From: an uncultured beta proteobacterium
GTDB taxonomy: Bacteria; Pseudomonadota; Gammaproteobacteria; Burkholderiales; Burkholderiaceae_C
Direction: 5' to 3'
Assembly: GCA_903944555.1 (NCBI GenBank)
Contig: CAJASG010000787.1
Span: 1-8,379 of the forward strand
DNA length: 8,379 nucleotides
Part shown: positions 1-5,216 of the stretch, in pieces
How positions within the stretch are numbered: position 1 is the stretch's first letter
How the letters are laid out: each line of letters starts with the position of its first letter
The notes under the pieces: generated by a model
Seen by the model: only the letters and a program-made list of their open reading frames with translations
The model's database searches: none
Told to the model about the DNA's origin: nothing
Made by a program: the position numbers and the translations under genes

Positions 1-279
1 GTTGCCACCGAATATTTGGCAGCGCTTCAAGCCTCTGGCTTGGTGGCTACCGGACCCAACTACTCCGGGATTGAGGGGTATATTGCCGCTAAAGTGTTTT
101 CCGAAGCAGTGCGCCGCACCGGTAAAACACTGACACGCGAGGGCTTTTTAACCGCTATTCAGAGCATGCAAAACTTCAATGTAGGCGGTATGACTATGGA
201 ATTTGGTCCGCAGAAAAATGTCGGATCCAAATTCGTTGAGATGACCATGCTGACGGACGACGGCAAGATCAGACGTTAG
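1..279 (+). CDS. ABC transporter periplasmic substrate-binding protein, C-terminal part
   Basis: The frame is open from the first base, so the gene begins outside the window and 92 C-terminal residues are visible. The text resembles the end of the Peripla_BP_6 / LivK-type receptors of branched-chain amino-acid ABC importers. An aromatic-glycine stretch (GPNYSGIEGYIAAKVFSEA) leads into a helix typical of the second lobe. A 'REGFLTAIQSM' helix follows, then a 'VGGMTMEFGPQKNVGS' strand-turn and a final 'FVEMTMLTDDGKIRR'. Such proteins capture a small solute in the periplasm and deliver it to a membrane permease. The ligand cannot be told from this fragment; aromatic acids, amides and urea are also carried by this family. 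The gene is convergent with rhlE, with three bases between the stop codons, and no U-tract terminator is visible. The family call is fairly sure, the substrate is not. Confidence 0.8.
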   Translation, partial: VATEYLAALQASGLVATGPNYSGIEGYIAAKVFSEAVRRTGKTLTREGFLTAIQSMQNFNVGGMTMEFGPQKNVGSKFVEMTMLTDDGKIRR

Positions 280-282
280 TCC

Positions 283-1536
283 TTATCGCGTTCCCGATTG
301 GGCTGCGGCACGCAGTTTGTCTTTCTTGCTGGGTCGTTTGCCTTTGATGCCGCCGTTGGCGACGTCGGTGTGACCGGTGTCTATCACCGTGGCTGTTTCT
401 ACTGGCTCAAACCCTGGAACATGGGCCAGTGGCAAATTCATGCCTTGGCGTTTTTCAATCAGGTGGAAGTGGGCTTCGGTGTCGGCGCTCACAAAGCTTA
501 CAGCCAGACCGCTTTCACCCGCGCGCCCGGTGCGCCCGATGCGGTGGGTGTAGTCGACCGCAGAGCGAGGCAAGTCGTAGTTCACCACCACGGGTAGCTG
601 GGCAATATCGATGCCCCGGGCTGCAACATCGGTTGCGACCACTACGGTTAGACGTGAGGCTTTGAAGTCCATCAACACTTGAGTACGCTTGCCCTGGCTA
701 AGAACGCCATGAAAGGGCTCGGCGTCAATGTTGGCCTTGCGCAGCTTGTCGGCCACGATCTCTGCGGCGTGTTTCGTCGCGACAAATACCAATACCCGGC
801 TCCATGCATTTTGTTGAATAAGGTGGCGCAGCAGTTGGGTGCGTCGGCTGGCGTCTACGGCAATGGCGGTTTGCACAATGTCCAGTGGCGCTTGCGGGTC
901 TGGTAGCACGTCCACCCGTACGGGGTCGTGCAGCAGCGTGTTTGCCAAGGCCTGCACTGCGGGAGGAAAGGTGGCGGAGAAGAACAGGTTTTGTCTTTGT
1001 GGTGGCAGCATCGAGAGGATACGGGCCACTTCGTCTTCAAAACCCATGTCCAGCAGACGATCCGCTTCGTCCAGCACCAGTGTGGCAACATTTGAGAGTG
1101 ACAGCGCATTGTGGTCAATCAGGTCCAGCAAGCGCCCGGGTGTTGCAACCATGATGTCAGTGCCGCCACGCAGCCCCATCATTTGCGGGTTGATGGACAC
1201 ACCGCCAAACACCGTGGTGACCTTCATGGCCTGTGGCAGGTGTTGGGCCAGGCTGCGTATATCGTCGCCAATCTGTACTGCCAGCTCACGGGTGGGTACC
1301 AAAACCAGTGCCAGCACGCGCCTGGGGCTGTACAACGTGGTTTGCTCCAGCTTTTGCAGTAGGGGCAGTGCAAATGCCGCTGTCTTGCCAGACCCCGTTT
1401 GCGCTGATCCCAACACGTCACGGCCTTGCAGTGCGGCCGGTATGGCTGCCACTTGAATCGGTGTGGGTGCGAGGTAGGCTTTGGTGCTAACAGCGCGAAG
1501 GAGGGCAGGGGACAGGCCCAGAGAGGAGAATGGCAT
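283..1536 (-). CDS. rhlE: DEAD-box ATP-dependent RNA helicase RhlE
   Basis: A 417-aa cytoplasmic RNA helicase that unwinds short RNA duplexes with ATP, usually linked to ribosome maturation, RNA decay and cold adaptation. All family motifs are visible in order: Q motif with F3 and the 'PTPIQ' glutamine (Q28), motif I AQTGSGKT (45-52), Ia PTRELA (81-86), TPGRLLD (132-138), DEAD (156-159), SAT (187-189), then motif V 'ATDVAARGID' and motif VI 'HRIGRTGRAG' in the second RecA-like domain. The tail is short and basic (KGKRPSKKDK), as in RhlE. The frame stays open upstream to 1695, but the ATG at 1536 is chosen because the text MPFSSLGLSPALL matches normal RhlE starts. The extra 53 codons contain no plausible family sequence. 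No Shine-Dalgarno lies directly before this ATG; instead the mRNA reads CCUCCUC there. It is convergent with the binding-protein gene and divergent from the DUF6172 gene. RhlE is preferred over other DEAD-box helicases on N-terminal text and length. Confidence 0.93.
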   Translation of the reverse strand: MPFSSLGLSPALLRAVSTKAYLAPTPIQVAAIPAALQGRDVLGSAQTGSGKTAAFALPLLQKLEQTTLYSPRRVLALVLVPTRELAVQIGDDIRSLAQHLPQAMKVTTVFGGVSINPQMMGLRGGTDIMVATPGRLLDLIDHNALSLSNVATLVLDEADRLLDMGFEDEVARILSMLPPQRQNLFFSATFPPAVQALANTLLHDPVRVDVLPDPQAPLDIVQTAIAVDASRRTQLLRHLIQQNAWSRVLVFVATKHAAEIVADKLRKANIDAEPFHGVLSQGKRTQVLMDFKASRLTVVVATDVAARGIDIAQLPVVVNYDLPRSAVDYTHRIGRTGRAGESGLAVSFVSADTEAHFHLIEKRQGMNLPLAHVPGFEPVETATVIDTGHTDVANGGIKGKRPSKKDKLRAAAQSGTR

Positions 1537-1538
1537 GA

Positions 1539-1580
1539 GGAGGCGCTTTTTGGGGTGGGAGATGAAGTCCCGGACCCTCC
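1539..1580 (-). promoter_or_regulatory. Possible leader hairpin over the rhlE start
   Basis: In the mRNA sense, GGAGG (from 1580 down to 1576) is complementary to CCUCC (1543 down to 1539), which ends two bases before the rhlE ATG. A nested GGGA/UCCC pair (1571-1568 with 1560-1557) sits in the loop. The only Shine-Dalgarno-like GGAGG in the leader is thus about 37 nt too far from the start and could be sequestered, or brought close, by this fold. The complementarity is seen directly. A regulatory role, for example self-control by the helicase or temperature response, is inference. Confidence 0.25.
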
Positions 1581-1607
1581 AGTTTATCTTGCGGGGACAA
1601 GCCGCAT

Positions 1608-1636
1608 AATCTAGGACTTGCAAAACACGATTACAA
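1608..1636 (-). promoter_or_regulatory. Candidate sigma-70 promoter for rhlE
   Basis: On the minus strand TTGTAA (1636-1631) and TAGATT (1613-1608) are separated by exactly 17 bases. Each hexamer matches the sigma-70 consensus at four of six positions. Transcription would begin near 1601 and leave a leader of about 65 nt before the rhlE ATG. No comparably good pair was found on the plus strand for the divergent DUF6172 gene. Confidence 0.35.
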
Positions 1637-1693
1637 CGGCGTTCTTGATGACGTCCGGCAACGCGTTCAAATGGGGCGATATCAGCCCGAATC

Positions 1694-1698
1694 AAAGG
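1694..1698 (+). promoter_or_regulatory. Ribosome binding site deciding the GTG start at 1704
   Basis: AAAGG lies five bases before the GTG at 1704. It supports that codon as the start rather than the ATG at 1671, which has no comparable motif and would add eleven residues before the conserved KKTF beginning. Confidence 0.55.
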
Positions 1699-1703
1699 TA
1701 AAT

Positions 1704-2018
1704 GTGAAAAAAACGTTCAAACTCAACATCGAAGGTAAAAATCGTGACCGCGTGCTGGAAGCGACCAAGCACGAGATCCGGAAATACGTCAAGCGGCAGC
1801 GAAGAGTGCCGTTGCCTGCGGGTGTGGATTTTTGGGACTTTGACTGCAAATTTGGTGCTAGTGCCGACAATGCAGCCTTGGTGCACTTCGCGACCATCAC
1901 CGCACTGATCGATGCAGTGGCCAAAGAAGGTGGCGATGCGTTCTACTTGGAGTTGCTGGCCAAAGAGGGACACCGCACCGCCAAACCCGCAGGTGCTGAG
2001 GAATCTGATCTGGGTTAA
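1704..2018 (+). CDS. DUF6172-like small protein of unknown function
   Basis: A 104-aa soluble, basic protein. It begins MKKTFKLNIEGKN, has a charged helix 'KHEIRKYVKRQRR' (22-34), a striking 'DFWDFDCKFG' block (42-51), a 'HFATITALIDAVAKEGG' helix (61-77) and an 'AFYLELLAKEGHRT' strand (79-92). This pattern is recalled as that of the small proteobacterial DUF6172 family, which has no assigned biochemical role. No signal peptide or membrane segment is present. The first in-frame ATG is at 1671, but the GTG at 1704 is chosen because family members begin at the KKTF text and AAAGG precedes it. The stop codon touches the stop of the convergent exonuclease gene with no base between. The basic N-terminal half would suit nucleic-acid binding, but that is only a guess. 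Confidence 0.8.
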   Translation: MKKTFKLNIEGKNRDRVLEATKHEIRKYVKRQRRVPLPAGVDFWDFDCKFGASADNAALVHFATITALIDAVAKEGGDAFYLELLAKEGHRTAKPAGAEESDLG

Positions 2019-2027
2019 TTAGATCGG
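2005..2027. repeat. Short inverted repeat across back-to-back stop codons
   Basis: CTGATCT (2005-2011) can pair with AGATCGG (2021-2027), with one G-U pair in the plus-strand sense, around a nine-base loop. That loop holds the abutting stop codons TAA (2016-2018, plus) and TTA (2019-2021, read on minus). It might act as a weak bidirectional end for the two convergent transcripts, but it has no U-tract on either strand. Confidence 0.25.
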
Positions 2028-2624
2028 ATCCGGACTCAAGCCCAGTGCGTGGTAGACCTGAATGGCGGCCCACGCGTCGTTACCCGAATAGATGATCTGG
2101 CTTTCTGTTAATTGTTTGTTGGACCAGTTTGATGTGGTCGCTTTTCTGGACTTAACGAATCGCCGCTTGAACATCACGGCTACAGCTCCCCGTACGCCAA
2201 GTTCTTTGCCGTAGCCTTGCTCTCTGAAAATCACGTTCAGGTCGAGAACCTTGTTGGGCAAAACGCCCAGGGTTCGTTTGATCTGCACATGGTCACCCGC
2301 CAATCCGAAGCCGACCTTGGTTACCCGCTTGGAAATTAATAACTCTGATACGGCCTCAATGCAGGCCGCGTCGTGTAGCTGAAACACATAGGCTTTGTGC
2401 GGTGTGGAAAACTGAACAATATGCGGTCCTGCAGAAACCTCGTCCTTCACAAACGTGGGCTTGGACTCGGTGTCAAATCCCAATACCGAGCTGGCGTCCA
2501 GTAGCGAGAATGCGTGATCGGCTTGTTGACGCGTGGATACAACAATGATGTTGTCAAGTCCAAGTCGCTCAAGAGGCGCCAACTCGGCAATTTCGTCTTT
2601 GGTGGGAGAGGGTATTCGGTGCAT
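2019..2624 (-). CDS. DEDDy-type 3'-5' exonuclease domain protein
   Basis: A 201-aa soluble protein with the RNase D / WRN-like DEDDy exonuclease fold. These enzymes remove nucleotides from 3' ends of RNA or DNA using two metal ions. The catalytic set appears complete: D51 and E53 in 'GFDTESKPTF' (Exo I), D111 in 'VGFGLAGDH' (Exo II), and Y179 with D183 in 'YSGNDAWAAI' (Exo III). No HRDC domain follows, so it is much shorter than RNase D. The ATG at 2624 is three bases after the stop of the upstream ATPase (UAG-CCC-AUG). No good Shine-Dalgarno is seen, which suggests translation by reinitiation. Its place at the end of a cation-pump operon is unusual. Whether the substrate is RNA or DNA is not visible. 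It could also be read as an uncharacterised stand-alone '3'-5' exonuclease' relative. Confidence 0.85.
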   Translation of the reverse strand: MHRIPSPTKDEIAELAPLERLGLDNIIVVSTRQQADHAFSLLDASSVLGFDTESKPTFVKDEVSAGPHIVQFSTPHKAYVFQLHDAACIEAVSELLISKRVTKVGFGLAGDHVQIKRTLGVLPNKVLDLNVIFREQGYGKELGVRGAVAVMFKRRFVKSRKATTSNWSNKQLTESQIIYSGNDAWAAIQVYHALGLSPDPI

Positions 2625-2627
2625 GGG

Positions 2628-5216
2628 CTAGAGCTTAGACGAGAATTTGCGGCTGAGCTTCATGGCTTCGAACCACAGCACACTTATCCCGCCCAAGGCG
2701 ACCGCCAAGAACAGATTTGAAATGGACAAAGGTTCAAAGAAGAACAGTCGCGCCAACCAAGGCAGGTAGAGCGCCAATCCCAGCAATCCCAACGTCAGCC
2801 CGGTCACAGCCCAAAGCGTGCGGTTTGGAACACGTATCGAGTGCCAAAGCGACTTGGTGCGTGAGCGGTTGGAAAAGATCAGCGCCAGGTTGCCAACGAC
2901 CAAGGTCGTGAAAGTGAATGCGCGGACTTCTTTCTCTGTGAGCCAGGTGGCACCCCACGCATAGGCCCCCATGACAACCAGGAGTACGCCAACACCTTGG
3001 ACCAGTGCAATGGCCAATGTCATACCGCCAAACAGTTGCGCAGTGGAGTCGCGTGGCGGCCTTTGCATGACATCCCCTTCCGAGGGTTCGTTTTCGAACA
3101 CCATGGAGCAAGCAGGGTCGATCACCAACTCCAGAAATGCAATGTGAAGTGGAAACAGCACCACAGGCCAACCAAGCAACACGGGCAGTAATGCCATTCC
3201 AGCGATAGGTACATGCACAGCCAGTATGTAGGACATGGACTTGCGCAGGTTGTCATAGATGCGTCGCCCCAGTCGCACAGCACGTACGATAGAAGCGAAG
3301 TTGTCGTCAAGCAACACCAGCGAAGCCGCTTCGCGGGCCACGTCGGTGCCGCGACCGCCCATGGCAACACCCACATGCGCAGCCTTGAGCGCAGGCGCAT
3401 CATTGACACCGTCTCCGGTCATTGCCACGACGTCGCCATTGGCTTTAAGTGCTTGAACGATGCGCAGTTTTTGTTCCGGAGCCACACGGGCGCAAATACT
3501 GGCCGTCTGCATTCGCGACTGCAACGCGATGTCGCTAAGACCCGCCATTTCCTCCCCGGTCAGTATCTGGTTTGGCGCATCGCAGCCTAACTGCGCTTGG
3601 GTTGCTATGGCCCGTGCAGTAGCGGGGTAGTCCCCTGTAATCATGACCACACGAATGCCAGCGGATCGGCATTCAGCTACCGCGGCGGGTATTTCTGCAC
3701 GCAATGGGTCTTCCAAGCCCAACAATCCAATGAACTTGAATTCAAAATCATGTTCAATGTGCGGCCACTTTTCCCCCGAAAATCGCGCTTGGGCCACTCC
3801 AAGAACCCGCAGGCCTTTGGACGCCATGGCTTCTGCTGCAGAAGCGATACGGGCCTGTAATTCCAAATCAAGATGGCATAGATCGACGATGGCTTCGGGC
3901 GCACCTTTGGCGGCCACAACATGGGCTTCTCCATCCACCGCTTTCCAGATATGTGACATGGCACGCAGTTCCGGCGTCAATCCATATTCGCGCACCAGGG
4001 TCCAGTCCCGGTGCAGGTGTTCGGTGCCTTGAAGGAAGTGTTGCCCCAGCCGGTGAAATGCTTTCTCCATCGGGTCAAATGGATCACTGATGCTCGCAAG
4101 AATGGAGTACTCGACCAGCGAATGGAATGTCTCGGAGAGTTCGGGCGGTAGCGCGTAGTCAATGGTGAGGTTTTCCCCCGGATCACTTCCGCCGTCTTGT
4201 GCATAGAGTTCCACAACCGTCATCCGGTTCTCGGTGAGCGTGCCTGTCTTGTCTACGCACAGCACGGAGGTAGCCCCCAAGGTTTCTATGGCGGCAATTC
4301 GGCGGGTGAGTACGTTTTGCTTGGAAAGCCGCCATGCACCCAAAGCCGGCAGTACAGTCAAGACTACCGTGAACTCCTGGGGCAACAGGGCCATGGCCAG
4401 TGCGATACCAGCCAGCAATGCCCCTAGCCAGTCCCCTCGCATCACCCCATAGGCCAGTACCAGAAAAATGCTGGCACCAAAAGCAATCATGGCCAATACT
4501 TGGACCAGTCGGGCGGTTTGCTTTTTCAGCGGGGAGCGTTCGCTGGTGAGTGATTCCAGTGCGGTACCAATGCGCCCAATTTCGCTGCGTGGCCCTGTGG
4601 CCATAACCCGAGCGATGCCGTGGCCACGGACTATTAGCGTGCCGGAATACAAATACTCAAGGTTGTCTCCACCTGCGCTTGGGGGCATGGTGGTTGCCGG
4701 TGCGGCTGCAGCCAGCTTGCTCACGGGCATGGCTTCGCCCGTCAACAATGATTCGTCTACTTGTAAATCGGTCCCTGAAAGTAAAACGGCATCTGCCGCA
4801 ATGCGATCACCCTCGGCCAGTATCAAGACATCGCCGCGTACTACCTCCTGGCCGGGGATTCGCTGTGACAGTCCGTCGCGCATTACCATGGCCCGTGGAC
4901 TGGTTAGGTCGCGCAGTGCTGCCATAGCGCGTTCAGTCTTGCCCTCTTGGTAAAGCGTCAGGGCCAGAACGACGAGCACCAATCCGAACAGGATCACACC
5001 TTCTTGTCGGTCACCCAACAGCAAATAGAGTGTCCCTGCAGCCAGAAGCAGCATGAACATGGGCTCCTGCAACGTCTCTCTTGCTATGCTTCGCAGCGTG
5101 CGGCGTTGGTCGCCAGGCAAAGCATTGGGGCCCTCGTCCACCAGACGCTGTGTGGCCTGGTTCGTAGTCAGGCCCTCATTTGAATTTGTCGCTTCGCCCA
5201 CTGTCTGTAAAACCAT
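2628..5216 (-). CDS. Cation-translocating P-type ATPase (P2-like), substrate uncertain
   Basis: An 862-aa inner-membrane ATP-driven cation pump. Visible parts in order: N-terminal cation-ATPase domain (16-45), M1-M2 (about 53-90), actuator domain with TGE (159-161), M3-M4 (about 240-290), phosphorylation loop DKTGTLT with D322, nucleotide-binding KGAPE (437-441), TGDYPATA (527-534), TGDGVNDAP (600-608), and M5-M10 from about 660 to 850. The fold and order resemble Ca2+/Na+ P2 pumps, but the M4 motif is PQEF (279-282) in place of PEGL(P). M5 and M6 carry 'HVPIAG' and 'ELVIDPACS', so most calcium ligands of SERCA are not kept. The open frame extends to 5465, but that part overlaps mgtA in another frame. 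The ATG at 5216 has a perfect Shine-Dalgarno and a normal N-terminus. It overlaps the end of mgtA by 49 bp, consistent with coupled translation. The transported ion cannot be assigned. Confidence 0.92.
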   Translation of the reverse strand: MVLQTVGEATNSNEGLTTNQATQRLVDEGPNALPGDQRRTLRSIARETLQEPMFMLLLAAGTLYLLLGDRQEGVILFGLVLVVLALTLYQEGKTERAMAALRDLTSPRAMVMRDGLSQRIPGQEVVRGDVLILAEGDRIAADAVLLSGTDLQVDESLLTGEAMPVSKLAAAAPATTMPPSAGGDNLEYLYSGTLIVRGHGIARVMATGPRSEIGRIGTALESLTSERSPLKKQTARLVQVLAMIAFGASIFLVLAYGVMRGDWLGALLAGIALAMALLPQEFTVVLTVLPALGAWRLSKQNVLTRRIAAIETLGATSVLCVDKTGTLTENRMTVVELYAQDGGSDPGENLTIDYALPPELSETFHSLVEYSILASISDPFDPMEKAFHRLGQHFLQGTEHLHRDWTLVREYGLTPELRAMSHIWKAVDGEAHVVAAKGAPEAIVDLCHLDLELQARIASAAEAMASKGLRVLGVAQARFSGEKWPHIEHDFEFKFIGLLGLEDPLRAEIPAAVAECRSAGIRVVMITGDYPATARAIATQAQLGCDAPNQILTGEEMAGLSDIALQSRMQTASICARVAPEQKLRIVQALKANGDVVAMTGDGVNDAPALKAAHVGVAMGGRGTDVAREAASLVLLDDNFASIVRAVRLGRRIYDNLRKSMSYILAVHVPIAGMALLPVLLGWPVVLFPLHIAFLELVIDPACSMVFENEPSEGDVMQRPPRDSTAQLFGGMTLAIALVQGVGVLLVVMGAYAWGATWLTEKEVRAFTFTTLVVGNLALIFSNRSRTKSLWHSIRVPNRTLWAVTGLTLGLLGLALYLPWLARLFFFEPLSISNLFLAVALGGISVLWFEAMKLSRKFSSKL

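Noticed and set aside
839..1456. Long plus-strand open frame of 205 codons opposite rhlE
   Set aside because: It is a mirror of the GC-rich rhlE coding strand, serine- and arginine-rich without motifs, while the minus strand has every helicase motif.
1590..1606. TGCGG/CCGCA inverted repeat near the rhlE promoter
   Set aside because: Five base pairs with a seven-base loop is common by chance and matches no recognised operator.
1537..1695. 53-residue N-terminal extension of RhlE
   Set aside because: The extra text does not resemble helicase N-termini, and it would cover the candidate promoter and the divergent intergenic region.
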